Part shown: piece by piece, positions 1 to 12,700 of the stretch
Layout: each line of letters starts with the position of its first letter
How positions within the stretch are numbered: the stretch's first letter is position 1
NCBI GenBank assembly: GCA_021464525.1
Contig: JADRCO010000355.1
Location: 1-36,359, forward strand
DNA length: 36,359 nucleotides
DNA from: Rhizophagus sp. LPA8_4_AMF
Taxonomy: Eukaryota > Glomeromycota > Glomeromycetes > Glomerales > Glomeraceae
Reading direction: 5' to 3'
Translations under genes and position numbers: made by a program
The notes under the pieces: generated by a model
Databases searched by the model: none
Told to the model about the DNA's origin: nothing
The model's input: only the letters and a program-made list of their open reading frames with translations

Positions 1-3000
1 AGCTCTATTACTATTTAAATTATCCAGAAAATATTGAGTAATCTTCACACATTTACTTATTATAGGATGAAATAATTGTTGCTCTGAATTATATAATATA
101 TAATTATTTTTTTTTTCAATTAATCCAGATGGCAAATAATTTTCAATAATTTGTAAGATTATAGAATCCATTTCAACTATACGACATGAAAAAAATTCCA
201 AAAGAATCTCTTCATTAATTTGTATAATTAGTAAAGTATTAGATAATTTGTTTAACAAAAAAGAAAGAAATTTCTTGTAATACTTATTATTATTAATGTA
301 CTTATTATTATAAAATCTAGACTCTAAAGTACTTAAAAAAAGTTGAAATATTTCCTCTTCATTCCAAAAGTTGTTGAATTTGTAACATAATGCAAAAGTC
401 TGTAAAAATAATTGTTATAAATATAAAACAATTTTTTTAAAAAATTAAATTTAATTATAAAATTACTTACCTTTTCATATATTGACGTATTTTTGTCTTT
501 ATATAAATCAACTGAATTTATTATATATAAAAGTTGATTGAATAACTTATTTTTAAATGGTTGAAAACTATTTAAAGCCTTTGCACTACGTGTTTTCCAT
601 ACTATATTTTTAATTTCTCTATTTGTAAAATAAACAACAAGCTCTGCAATAACTAATATAATAATAAAATAAAGTCTATTAATATACAATAATCATTAAA
701 TAATATAACAAAAATTAATACTTACATTCGTCTAAAATAGAATAATTCTTCTTAAAATTCAAAGTAGATTGTTGATTTTCAGACATACTTGCTAAGAAAA
801 ATGTTAACAAATCTTGTTCAAATATTAAAATTACAATATCATTAAAAATCTTCGATACATCATCATCTTCTACTTCTTCAGTAACTTTTTCAATAATTAT
901 CTTTAACAAATTAAAACAAGTTTGCAATTTTTGTATTGATGAATTGTCTGATAACAATACTTTTGTAGTAACTAAAATTTGTTTTGTTATACGAAATATA
1001 TGTTGTAAAGATGTGGATTGTAATGATTTAATTAAAAACAAACTAATGTTCTTATCAGCCAAATAGGAAGGAAATGAGTTGTCAAATAAAATAGAAAAAG
1101 GAATCAAATTTAATAATTCAATAAATGAATTTAAAGAATTTATTCTACTAAATATAAAATTAACGTTAATATAACCAATTTTTTTTTAAAAAAAAAGAAA
1201 TCTTTAATATTTACCTTGTTTCAACAATATTATTAGGCAAAACATTATTGTTCTCTTTATTAAAAGAAAATATATAATAATCAATTACTTCTTTAATAGT
1301 TTGAATATTGAATAAACTACTTGAACCTGGATATCTCTCACAAATATATTCCAAAATAGGTTCAAACTTCATCCATACTAAAATATTTTTGACATAATTT
1401 ATAATTTCCACTAAGTTCCTTTCAAAAATCGATGTAGGTAGTATATAAAGCATATCAAGAAATTTAGATCTTGCTTTAGTAATGTCAACAGGGCTTTTAT
1501 CTAATAAATAAAAATAATCTTAATTCGAAATATGAATATATCTTAAATAAAAAATAATCATTCTACCATTTTACCTCTTAAGATTTCCAAACATAATTTT
1601 TCAGCTTTCATCAGATTTTGATTTAATATATTAAGCTCCTCTTGTGGGATTTCAGAAATTATGACAGGAATGTCTACTATTCTATTGACACTAAAAGACT
1701 CTTCATTTGGATATTTATATAAACTTGAAATATGCTTCAAACTTGAAAAATACTCATCAATATTCCATTTTCCTCTACATTCAAGAAATCCAATACTTTT
1801 TAATCCAACATTATTTTCTAATTGTTTAATATATTCATCAAGATAATCAACTAATATCTGCTTGGAAAATAATTTCTTAAATAACATATGTAAGAATGAC
1901 ATGATTTCAATTTTGTTATTCGTAATATTTTTATAATTCCTTACAAGTGTCACTATTAGTGGACTAAATGGGTAAGAAGGATTTGAATTTTTAGAAATGT
2001 CTTGAAATTTTAAATATAGTTCAACATCCTTTTTGGTTTCTCCATCACCAACTGTATCCTGCTTTCTCTTTTCATTTACATTATTGATAACATGATTTAA
2101 ATTATCAATATATGGATTAGGATCCTTTAGAAATGATGTAAAACAACTGTCAAGAAATTGTAAAACAGCTGCTTGACCATTGAATTTTTCCACATCTGTA
2201 TTCTCAGGAAAGATTCGAGGTAAAGAATCCAACCAAATTGAAACTTCGTCTGGGTCATGTTGGAAAATTATAGAATTGGAAAGTAACTGCTCAAGTATAT
2301 GTTGTGTAATTGAACGGATCTGTGTATAAGATGTGGTCAAATATATCTTTAAAAGTGTTTGAAGGTGATTAAATTCTAAAATGAAATTAATAAATACGTG
2401 ATTCCATAATGTAATTAGTTAAAAAATAAATAAATAAAAAGTGAATATATAAAACTTACCTGGATTTATTGTCCAATTAGATTTAGCAATTAAAAATAAT
2501 AATTCCAATATATTCAATTGAAGGCCTAATTGATACTCTTGAAAATCCATTGGGATCAAATTATCAACATTCAATTTTACTTCCGTTACCATTTTGGGAA
2601 AATTAAGATGATAAAACTTGATTAATTTTAAAATACATTCATGCATCATATTATTTCTTATTTGCTCATCACTATCCTCATTTCTCTTCATATTTAATAA
2701 CAAATCTTTGTACAAACTCAAGAGGATTTGAATATCAGGAATTCTATGCATCATTTCTTCATATAAAGAATCGGTCATCTGATTCCATTTTAATGATCCT
2801 GCTTTATTAATTGAATGTACAACAGTGTCCAACTTTTGAACCGCCAAATATAAAACAATCATAGTTTTGTATTTGATTAGTGAACTGGAATGATTAAGAC
2901 ATTCGACCAAAGTAACTTGATCAAATATTCTTGGAAGTATATTTTCCAAAATAGTGTTTAGCTCTGGGGGATTTTCTGGATAAGTTTGTGTATTCGGAAT

Positions 3001-4793
3001 GTAAAGGGAAGGAAAAGATAACATTATTATCTTTTGAAGCAAAGTCATATTTGTCAGCCACTTGTATGAAAGATTAGGTTTGAAAGAAAGTTTTGATGCA
3101 TCCCAATATCTACAATATATAATTTTTGAATTAATAAAATTATGCAATAAAATTTATCAAAACAAGTCATACTAACGGTTTAACTAATTCTGGACATGCT
3201 TCCAAAATTTTCAACAAAAGTTCTTGTTGACGTAAATCTTGCGTTGGTTTCAGTAATTTAATAAATTGGAACAATATTATATTATGTACTTTCATTTGCC
3301 TCTCATTTGTCTCATCTATTGATGCGTTAAAGGATGCCTTCATAAAATTAAAAGGATACAATCCTGCATCACGAAAGCAAATTCCTACGCCAGGTGTGCA
3401 GCAAATTGATAACAAAAATTGATGGATAATATTTGCTACAATATTATTAGATTCAGGTTGTTCTGGCTCACGCCTATTATAAAGAAGTAAAAGCTATGAA
3501 TCATAAGTCAGTATCCATGCAATTTAGAAAATCCAAAAAATCTATGAAGAAAAAAAAATCAAATTTAATATTTTTACTTTATTGAAAAGCCACGTATTGT
3601 TGAAAAACGATAACTTTATTTTTCGGTTCATATCATTATCAAGGATTATGTAGTTATAAACTTTTCTCAACACTTCATCAACAAACTATAAATCAAAAAA
3701 AAATAGAATAGTTGAAATAAGAATAACCAATTAAGAACTTGAGAAACTTAAGGAAAATATATCATTTTTACTTACTTCATATGAATCATTTGATAATCCT
3801 TTAAATATTGAACTTACAAAATCTTTGATTTCCAATACATTTGATTTGACTTTTGCATCTCCATGTACAAAAAATGATAAAATAAATCGAACATACAATG
3901 TCCGAATGTCTAAATAAAAGGAAAGAATGATTTGAATACAAATTTAGTGCTAAATTAAACTATTAAATTAACTAACCATTTTGTGCATGAAACGACTTTA
4001 ATTTGTCTTTTGGTGTATTTCTTCTGATATTTAATAATCTTTCTAGTTCCTAATAATATACGCATCAGTAAACAAATCTCAATTTTTTTCAATCAATAAA
4101 AATAATAATTTCATATACCTTAAGATTAAGATTATAAGTAAATGATTCTAGTAATTCCTTTGTGGTTACAAGATCATGAGAATTCATTACAATTAATAGT
4201 TTTAAAGTATTTTGACATAGAGGTAATTTTTCAGGAGATAAACTATTCCTAATTATTTTCATGTAATTTCGTATAATATTACGAATTATAATTGTTCCCG
4301 TGGGTTTTAATGAAGGAACGGTTGTTGTAAATTTTATAATTTTTGAAAATAAATCGGGCATCGAAAGTTCCAGTCTTGTTAGATTATTCTTTATAAAAAA
4401 AATATGTTATCAGTTTTATATAATATGATATAATATAATAATTATTTGCTAAAAAAAACTTACACGTAATTGCATATCCCATATTCTAAATAATTCTTTA
4501 CAGTCTGTAGAAGTTTGTAAATATTCATAAACAATTGAAAATTTTTCATCATTGCTTAGATCAATTTCTTTTGTACTTTTGTCTTTTGAGTAACCAAGGT
4601 GCTGTTTGAATCTATTAATTCCTTTAAGATTTAAAATAACGGAAAAAAATAATTTTGATCAATATATCGCAAAGTAAAAAAAAAAAATAATAATTATATC
4701 CAAATAGTTACCTTGGTACAATATTTCAGTATTATCAGAGTTCAAGAATTCTCGTAAATCTTTTAAGGATTTGAAAACTTCCCAATTAGCCAT
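1..4793 (-). CDS. URB1: URB1/Npa1-like nucleolar pre-ribosomal-associated protein, 3' end cut by the window
   Basis: Large nucleolar scaffold of early pre-60S particles. Thirteen exons join in frame: 4712-4793, 4464-4621, 4119-4388, 3977-4049, 3776-3909, 3578-3685, 3177-3493, 2460-3109, 1575-2375, 1215-1500, 726-1147, 471-652 and 1-399. Together they give 1294 codons with no stop. The start is ATG at 4793 (MANWEVFK). Exon 7 carries the Npa1-type motif GICFRDAGLYP, which with the alpha-helical repeat character and great length is the basis of the call. The last visible exon is open to position 1, so the C-terminal part of the protein lies outside the window (the family is often 1700-2200 residues). 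Exon 12 must use the acceptor at 653-654, because the next AG downstream would create a stop. The protein is poor in low-complexity sequence. It lies in the same orientation as RRN3 and NOM1, separated from RRN3 by a repeat-rich gap. Family identity is fairly sure; exon ends are inferred from splice consensus. Confidence 0.85.
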
Positions 4794-5130
4794 TTAGAGT
4801 TGTAACAGAAGTAAAAAGTGTAAAACTTTTTTCTGATAATCTCTGTCAACAAGTACGACTGTACGACCGAAAATCTGGATATCGTGAGAATTGCCCAATC
4901 AGGTTCGAGAAGTTCTAATATTAAATTTGTCCTAAATATAAAACTAGCCAATATATAGACAAATATCGATAATATCAATTCTGACCAGTGGATATTGTAT
5001 ATGAGGCAACGAAATCCATTTATGTCTTATTCTATGAAAATAATTTTAAAATCGTACTTAAAACTTATCAAAGTCAGAATGGGTAAGGAAACCCAGATTA
5101 TGCGATTGAGTGACATCCAACTATAGGATA

Positions 5131-5430
5131 ATTGGTTTAGTTGAAGTTAAGAGGGAGAATTTTATGAAGGATTTGCTCAGGTATCAATGCAAATGGAGGC
5201 ATTCTTGACAGGGCAGCCAATGAAATAGATAATGAGCAAGATATGGATTAGGTCTTTGGGATTGTTACCGCAAGAGAATGGCATGCTTGATGAAAAGGGT
5301 AGGCCATTGTTTAAGCTATCGAAATGATTTCTGTCACATATGAAGATTCGGATGTACAAATTAAAGCAGAAAAGGTCCTCGCTTGTATTGTATAACTATT
5401 AGAAGAGGCACAAAAACCAATGAGATGTAA
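5131..5430 (+). pseudogene. decayed fragment of a Rhizophagus-type effector-like/Crinkler-associated domain protein
   Basis: Reading across frames on the plus strand gives pieces that line up as one domain: IGLVEVKRENFMK (from 5131), then after a frameshift FAQVSMQMEAFLTG (about 5170), ANEIDNEQDMD ending at a stop, VFGIVT, then LDEKGRPLFKLSK, and finally VTYEDSDVQIKAEKVLA followed by a stop and LLEEAQKP (about 5334-5425). At least two frame changes and two in-frame stops break it. From memory, large families in Rhizophagus genomes share the order EVKKE..., a QME segment, a VFGIVT-like block, a FKLS-like block and a WLLEEAQKP end, some behind Crinkler-type N-termini. That family link is my recollection and was not searched. 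The remnant has no intact start, and it sits in a repeat-rich gap, as expected of a dead dispersed copy. Confidence 0.5.
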
Positions 5431-6199
5431 TAGTTATTAGAAAGTTCACCATCTATCGCGGTCAAAACTATTGTATTTTATTTTTGTGTTACACCAACGC
5501 TATAACGTTGACAGTTTCTCATAACCTAAATTTCCCGCAGTGTGGATTATTCCCAAAGGTTCTAGCATATTTATTATTGAATTAATAAATTGCGCGGATA
5601 TTCCCCTTAGTTGCAGGATAACTGATGCGGTTTTAAAGATTGATTCCAAAATCGATCCTTAGACCTTTTGCTAATATAAAATCTTGATTAGTAAACTCTT
5701 TTATCCGTTTTGTCCTGTTTTTTCGGTCCATGATCATTCGTCATGATATAGTATGGGTTAGAGCTTAAGACGCTTCCCCTTTAAACGTCTGTACTCAAAT
5801 TTTACTCTATTAGTTGGTGATAACTTCTTACATTATTATATTCATTTACAAGAAAAATAAAGTTTCGCTTTGAATTTTTATGCTTTATTGCCTCATTTCT
5901 GCAATTACAATTTTTTCTTTTTCTTTAAACCTTCCCCAAACTTTATTAATTTTATATCAGTTAAAAAAAAAGTTAATTAGTTAACATTAATACTTTTCTT
6001 AATAAATAAAAAATAATAAACAAATTTTTTAACTAATCATAAATTTTTTAATTTTATTTTCGTGTATATAATTATTATAATTATGAAAGGTTCAAATTAT
6101 TTTTTTTTATGATATAGTAATTATAGTACAGTATATACGAAAAATTTTTATAGTATTTTAACTTATCAAACATGATGAATAAATTCCATAAAGATAAAT

Positions 6200-6256
6200 A
6201 ATAGTTATTGGATGGGGGATATCGCGATATCTCTTTTCCCCCATCCAATAACTATT
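6200..6256. repeat. perfect 19-bp inverted repeat with a palindromic 19-nt loop
   Basis: The arm at 6200-6218 is an exact reverse complement of 6238-6256 (core TTGGATGGGGG / CCCCCATCCAA). The 19-nt spacer (6219-6237) itself holds ATATCGCGATAT, a perfect 12-bp palindrome. Five consecutive G and C in the arms stand out in a region this AT-rich. It could be a small foldback element, the fused ends of a MITE, or an intrinsic hairpin of a non-coding transcript. No coding frame crosses it. Confidence 0.8.
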
Positions 6257-6656
6257 TAATACAAAATACTGTGTTTATCATTTAACCTATTGTAATAAAG
6301 AAAAAATAATGATACGTAATTTTTTCGGTATCTTATATAAATAAGACACGCCCTTATTGTAATAACAAGAAAAGTGTACAAATTTTTTTGATATAACAAA
6401 TTTTAAAAATTTTAAAGTAAAACCTTTGTAGTTCGAATATGTTAGGACAAATATAATAAAATGAGGAACTAACGAATCATTAATGAATTTATCACGTGAT
6501 ACTTGTTATGTGCAAAAAATTATACTTGTGAATTGGGCTTTTATGATCATAAGGAAGAATGTTTAATTTCTTTCCATATCAATTTGCCATACTAATTTTT
6601 AGTCAATAAAATAAGAGAAAATGTACGCACATTATGTGATTATAATTTACTATATA

Positions 6657-7017
6657 CTATAGTGAATCCCTCGCTATAACGAATTTTAATCTCCAGCCAA
6701 CAGGATTCACTATAGTGAGGTGAACTGTATAACGAATATTCACAAAGACGAATGATTTCTTTATAGTAAACTTTATATTAATACAAAACAAAGTTTCTTT
6801 TAAGACAGTAATATATTGGCATTCATTAATAGTAGTAAAATAACAACTCACGATTTCACGTGATATTAACTATAACGAGTATAAATTTATTATATGTGAA
6901 ATTTTATTAGTAAGTTTACTATAACAAACAAGATTTATTTTAAAGTGAACTAGGGAAATAAAAAAAAAAGATCACTATAAGCCAAATTTACTATAACGAG
7001 CACGAGTTTTGACTGTA
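6657..7017. mobile_element. Tigger/pogo-like (Tc1/mariner superfamily) non-autonomous element remnant
   Basis: Repeated CTATAACGA-type units appear at about 6674, 6728, 6870, 6917 (variant), 6972 (variant) and 6991. CTATAGTGAATCC at 6657-6669 is inverted exactly at 6703-6715. The right boundary, read on the minus strand from 7015, begins CAGTCAAAACTCG and is flanked by TA (7016-7017). This fits the TA target site and CAG-type ends of pogo/Tigger elements. No transposase frame is present, and the opposite end is not clear: the left part may be truncated or only a repeat of the internal unit. The minus-strand frame here (6657-6851) is a by-product of the repeats. Confidence 0.5.
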
Positions 7018-7252
7018 ATGTAGTTAAAGAATATATAAAATAAACTTTTTTAAGAAACATTTTTATTTATTTAATAACTTGATTTCATCAAATTTCATTT
7101 TTTTGAATACTTTTTTAGTGATTTAAACTGAATGGTTGTCTCGAAGAAATAAAGAATTATTGTTTTGAATGCTTGAAATTACTTCTTTTTCATTTAAATG
7201 AAAATATTTTATTAACTAGTAGAATAACATTTTTTTTTTTTTTGTCTTTCAA

Positions 7253-9309
7253 TTATTCCTCCTCATCTGATTTTTCCGGGATTTCTTCCCAAACCTGATA
7301 TAACCCTTCCAAATAAGTTTGAGAAGTCTTCAGTCGGAAAGGATCGAATGGAAAATACTCCCCCATTGACAAAACAGAATCGTTCTTAATTTTAGTACAT
7401 TTATATTCCTTACATGTCATAAAACCTATGGATTTTGAAATGAATGTGAACATTTTAACTGTATTTTCAACGCAAAACTATTAAGTATAAAAATTAAACC
7501 ATCAATCAGTACAACTAAATACTTGAATAATTATATTAAATTAATAATTATGTTTAACTTACCTTTAAGGGGCAGAATACTGATTCAACGATATCTTTTA
7601 ATTCTTTAATCTCCTCGTTCCAAATATTATTTCCTGATGTGGTATTACGAAAATCTCTCCATCGAAAACAAAATACGTACATTACCGTTTGAACAATACG
7701 ATAAAACTTTTCGTGTTTCGATTCATCTCGAACATGTATGAGATTTTTATGAGCGGAAACATAATTTTTTGCCCACTGTATTAAAGTTCGCATACACTGC
7801 ATTACATCATCATCGTCTAAATATTTAGCACGAGCAATATATGATGCAATGTACTGCGCGGCAGCTTCTCTAGTAATTTCCTTTCCTTCATCATCAATTA
7901 ACTTATCAAGGAGTAACTTGATGAATCGACTTGCATACAATTTGTCCAACGAAAAATACCAAAATGGTATGAATTGGATATATCGTGACTTGATAGTATA
8001 CAATATACTTTCCTTGAATATTGTAAAAATAGTTTCAGTTAATTTCGTTCGTTGTTCTCGAGTTCCATTTTTGTGAGAATAATCAAGATAATCTAACACT
8101 AGTTTGATAATACAATCTAATTTTTGGATTCCATTTGCAATATCAACAGCAATGACAATAGGTGCAGAATCTTCAATGTCCGAATCAGAATTGTCCGCAT
8201 TTGTGTCATTAAAAATTTCAAAATCTGGCTCTTCAGGTTTTGACTTGTAAAAATCAGTCGATCCGTCTTGAGAAGTGTGAAGGTCTATGTTAAGTTTATC
8301 TAAACCCTCCTCCATATCTTCGATCTCATCAATTTGTCCCTGAACTTCAGTCTATTATCCAAACAAAAAAAATGAAATATTATATAATTTTCCTTTTTTT
8401 TAATTGAATATAAATGAAACGCACTTACGTCTAATTCAATCATTCGCTCAAATATTAAAGTCAATATTTTATGTTGTAAAGAAGGAGTATATTCTATTAA
8501 TTGTAATAAATTTTTTACATACACTATATATGCTCCAAGAGATTCTCGTTTATGTGGAAATTCCCTATATAGTACATGAAAAAGACCTTTTTCTTCTTGT
8601 GGAATACTTGGAAGAAGAGTTTTGATCGCATAATGTACTTTGCCGTGTATTTTTTCCATTTTTGACACTTCATCTTCTTCTGCGAAATATAATCAAAAAA
8701 TTAACATAATATTTATAAAATCTTGGATAACAGATTATATAAAAATTAAGCAAGCTTACTATAAAGAAAATTTTGGACCAACATTTCTAACATTGCTTCT
8801 GTACAAGATGGATAAACTGCCACCAAGTTAGCTAACATCATCACGTACGCAACGGCCAAGTTATTATCATGATTTGTCCAATTAAAATTCAATAAAGTAT
8901 AGACAAGATCTGAGCAAGTAGCATCGAATTTATGCATAGTTCGAGAAAAAGCCAAACACCATAACCTTAATTTTTTTGGATTTGGATTGATATTCGAAAT
9001 ATCGTTTATTTGACGAATCAGCTCATAGAAGGGACTCTTATTACCCTATACATGTATAATAATCATAATATTAACGTACGTTTATATTATAATTTTATGT
9101 CACAACAATCAACATACCTCTTTCTTTTGTTTAATTGCGTCTTCAATGACTCTTGTCATCATTATAAGTTCTTGTTTCCGTATACTTGATTCATCTTCAC
9201 TTTCCGCTTGAGGTTTCTCAGATAAACTATTTTTTTCAGCCAGATTTGGACGAGATACGATTGCATTATAGCGAACGGACTTTATTTTCATAGACTTCGA
9301 AGCAGGCAT
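7253..9309 (-). CDS. RRN3: RNA polymerase I-specific transcription initiation factor RRN3 (TIF-IA)
   Basis: RRN3 binds RNA polymerase I and brings it to the rDNA promoter, setting rRNA synthesis in the nucleolus. Five exons (9118-9309, 8760-9045, 8429-8679, 7563-8351, 7253-7477) give 580 residues with a continuous frame, near the usual length of the family. Family marks are the HEAT-like helical body, the central acidic stretch (DNSDSDIEDSA, exon 4), and the C-terminal block YFPFDPFRLKTSQTYLEGLYQVWEE, which corresponds to the conserved FPFDP...IYQVWE end of human RRN3 and yeast Rrn3. The first 64 residues are basic and probably disordered. The last exon must start at 7477: an acceptor-like AG at 7459-7460 would shift the frame, whereas 7477 keeps the conserved PLK...V.MF segment. 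The gene is tandem with NOM1 upstream, with 407 bp between them. Confidence 0.9.
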
Positions 9310-9716
9310 GTCTAGTTAGGCAATCAACATATTGGATCTGCGGAATGAAAAAAATTTTTATGTTTGATCATCATCCTGATCAGATAATCTTTTTTTCAGA
9401 TCCTTTTTTTTATTAACAAATAACGAAAATTCATTATATTTCTAGACTTTTCAAAAGATAATATTACTAAATAAAGTTAGTGGACTTAATGACTACAGAA
9501 TTAAAAGAAATTTATCGGAAATTTGGGCACTGCGGGCATCTCAGCGACCTTTTGGATATAAGATTAACTGTTGAGAATTTTGGGTATTGTCATAGCCTAT
9601 TATAAAACTAAACTAAATTATATTGGATAAATTTTAAATACAGTTAGACCTCCATATATTTCTTGTGAATTAAATTCTTTTTTATTGAAAATATTGCGTT
9701 GGGAATTGAGCATATA
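9310..9716. other. RRN3 promoter / NOM1 3' flank with a transposon-end-like motif
   Basis: This 407-bp spacer must hold the RRN3 promoter and the NOM1 terminator. At 9637-9651 it carries AATACAGTTAGACCT, a TA-flanked CAG-type end that recurs exactly at 35635-35649. No matching opposite end is visible here, so it looks like a solo or decayed element end. No gene and no clear TATA box were seen. Confidence 0.45.
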
Positions 9717-12700
9717 TTAAAGAAAATCGTTGCTAAATCCATTTTGAATTATTTCTTTAATAATATTACAACCCACTTTAACTAATTCTTTTTCTTTTTG
9801 TTCTAATATTTCACTTTTTCTAACAAAATTATATAAAAAGAATAAAATTCCTTTAGCTAATGTAGGATTCGTTAATGATTTACTAAATATATTATAGAGC
9901 ATTTGTTTTTGATTATTTGATTTTCTTAAAAATTGTGTTTCGTTAGATAATAAAATTATATTAGAAAATAATAGTTGAAAAAATAATCGTGATTGTTGTT
10001 GAAGTTTAGGAAACGATACAGTCTTCATTAACAATCGTCAATTTCGAAAGAATAATTCCCCGAAAAGGCGTAGTTAGTATCGGTAAAGAAAAATAAAATA
10101 TATAACTAAAATAAACTTACTTTAAGTATTATCACAGATAATTGGCCGCCAGTTATTAAAAATGCATAAAGTTTACTCAAGTTCACAATTTTTCTTAAAG
10201 GAATTTTTTCTGCAGTTGATGATGTCTGAATGGTTTTAACAAGTTCCATGCCACCAATATCATTTTCTCCACATTCTCTTAAAAAATCCCATAAACAATA
10301 TTGGAAAGTAATTTTAAAGCTATGGTCATGTTCACAAAGCTTTTGTGATATCAATGCATAATATGGATTATGTGTTTTTTCCTGTATTAAAATAAATTTC
10401 GCGTTAATGATATCTTAATATGTATACTAAATAGAATATCTTAAATTATGAATTACATTTCCACAGCAATGCAATAAAACTCTGGGAATTTCACGTTCTT
10501 GGACTTCTTTTAGATTCAATTTCAAAAGTCTTTCAAACGCATCAATATAATCCTACAACCAACAGTTAGATAAAAAATTTGTTAAAAACTTAGAAAATAC
10601 ATCATTAAACTCAATATTTACCTCGCTACTCATTATGACCACAAAAATACTTCTTCTAACATCCGTATTCATTTTTTGTTCTTTAGCTAACTTTAATAAA
10701 GCGCTAGATGCAGAATTATCAATTTTCTCATCACGTTGCTTAATAATTGAAGTTGATGAATCATCAGCCAAATTAGCGGTCCATGATGATCCAACAAGCC
10801 ACCATTTTCCTTTAAATTAATTCAAATTACGAATAAATGTGTAACCAACGTTGCAATAAAGTTGTTTTCAAATGAACTTAATGTACGTTCGTTTCACGAG
10901 ATTTTCTGTTAGATAATTCGTACCTTTTGTTTCAACAAACCTAATGTCATCAAGACTGACTCTCAATGCTTCCGTCGCTTGAACTATAAGATAAATATAA
11001 CTTTAAAAAATAAAGAAAATAATGTATATTTTCAAAAAATACAATCTATACCTTGGATTTTTTTCCCTAGATTATTAAGAAATGTTTTCATTTTAAGAAT
11101 GCTCTCAATATTCATCATTACATTCTGCTGTTTTAGACGATTATTTTTAAGATTTGTTATAGTTTCAATCATAAACTTCGTACGTGATCTTTTATTTAGA
11201 GAAAATATGATCATCATCAAATGATAACAAAAACGTCAACAAAAAAAGCTAGTAATTACCCTAATGACCCTGGTTCTTTTTTTGTGATTTCAGTTTGAAC
11301 TTGTTGAATAATTTCTTTCAATGCAGTCGGATCATCTTTTCTAAGTTGGTATCCAGAATCTAATATCACACGCGCAGCGAAATAAAATTAGTAAATATAT
11401 GTACAACAAAGCTTATTAAAAATGTTGCTTACTTCTAATCACTTTTAATAACAACTCAACATTAAGTTCATTCAAATCAGAAATAAATAATTTAATTAAA
11501 TCATAAACCAAGACACATGATATGACTTGAAAATTATAAAGTTCTGAAATCAAAACTACTAAATTTGTACACTCTTTTCCACCTTCTTCTTCAAGGCTAT
11601 TAACACCATCGATAGAATTAGTATTATATTGTCTATGGTATCTCTCAAATTCTTCAACCATCTCTTGAACAAAATGTGCGCCTATTAATTATTATAGAAA
11701 AGCAAATTAGTAGACTGTTGTTTTTTCAAAAAAGTCTATCTAAAGAGATTTTTTTTAAACTTACAAAAATCGATACCACTTATTTTGTAAAAAGCCGCTA
11801 TTAATGTAGCGTATAAAATCACAAATTGATCTAATAACGTGGATCTTGAGGTAATTGAATTCAAGACAAGGGATGTAATAGTAGAAGTTACATCTAATGT
11901 AGTTTGAAATTAATGAGTCTAACATATTATCTCATGGCAATGTATATAATAAAAATATAAAGATTGTTACCATGTCGGGTATATTTTTGATACAATTCAT
12001 CAATGTTCATGATGATACTCTCAATATTAGACTCGCTCAGCCTATTCATAAATTATAAACAGTCAATTAGCAACAAAAACGCTGTATAAAAAATACCAAT
12101 AAAAAGGATAATGGACCTGTTTAATAAGCCTTGTAATTGCCGTTGTAACCGTATTTGCTGATCTTTTTTTGCTTTGTCACACTCAGATAAAGCTTTGTCT
12201 CGCAGATGAGGAGGAACATATTTACCTAAGAGAAACAAAGTATTAATAAAGTATTAGGAAAAAAATTACGCTAACAACAATACAACCTTTTGCCTCATAA
12301 TTTCCATCCTCATTGTTATATTCTTTATCGTGTCTATTGGAATCATTTTCTGTATCGTCCTCTTCCATGGTATTAGGATTTTCTTCATCATCACTTTTAT
12401 ACTCCAAATCATCAGAATAATCTTGCTCTGATATTCCTATATCACTCTCCTATCAAATTTGGACTATTATTATGCAGTATATTAACAGAGAAAACATTGA
12501 ATGCATTTATTTACCTCTTCCTCCTCAGATAAAGAATTCGAAAATTTTAAATTTTTTGAACCAACATCGACCCCTTGCAGTAACTCTTAAAAAAATTTAT
12601 TATTAAGTACTGTACTGTACATAAATTTGTTCGTAAGCATACATACCATCCAACCCATCATCTTCAAATGCTTTTGTTAATTTTCCTCCTGATTTTATTC

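Larger units (their letters stand above)
4794..7252. other. repeat-rich intergenic region between URB1 and RRN3
   Basis: About 2.5 kb without an intact gene. Just upstream of URB1 (4794-5030) is its presumed promoter and 5' leader, with no clear TATA box. At about 5131-5430 lies a decayed coding remnant, and from about 6200 onward there are inverted repeats and transposon-like sequence, each listed separately. A perfect ATCACGTGAT palindrome sits at 6491-6500 and a related TTCACGTGAT at about 6855-6864. The remainder (about 5460-6190 and 7020-7250) is AT-rich and shows no coding pattern that I can recognise. The last part, next to 7253, is the 3' flank of RRN3. Confidence 0.6.

Noticed and set aside
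4890..4925. GGTTCGA word resembling a tRNA B-box
   Set aside because: No matching A-box, acceptor stem or anticodon arm around it. No tRNA was found elsewhere.
6657..6851. 64-codon minus frame
   Set aside because: Falls within the CTATAACGA repeat element and reflects its sequence.
7253..7458. RRN3 last exon starting at 7458
   Set aside because: The AG there gives a frame that does not continue from exon 4; the acceptor giving a start at 7477 keeps the frame and the conserved residues.
10979..11224. 81-codon plus frame
   Set aside because: Antisense to NOM1 exon 11 and its introns; the NOM1 model accounts for the conserved coding.
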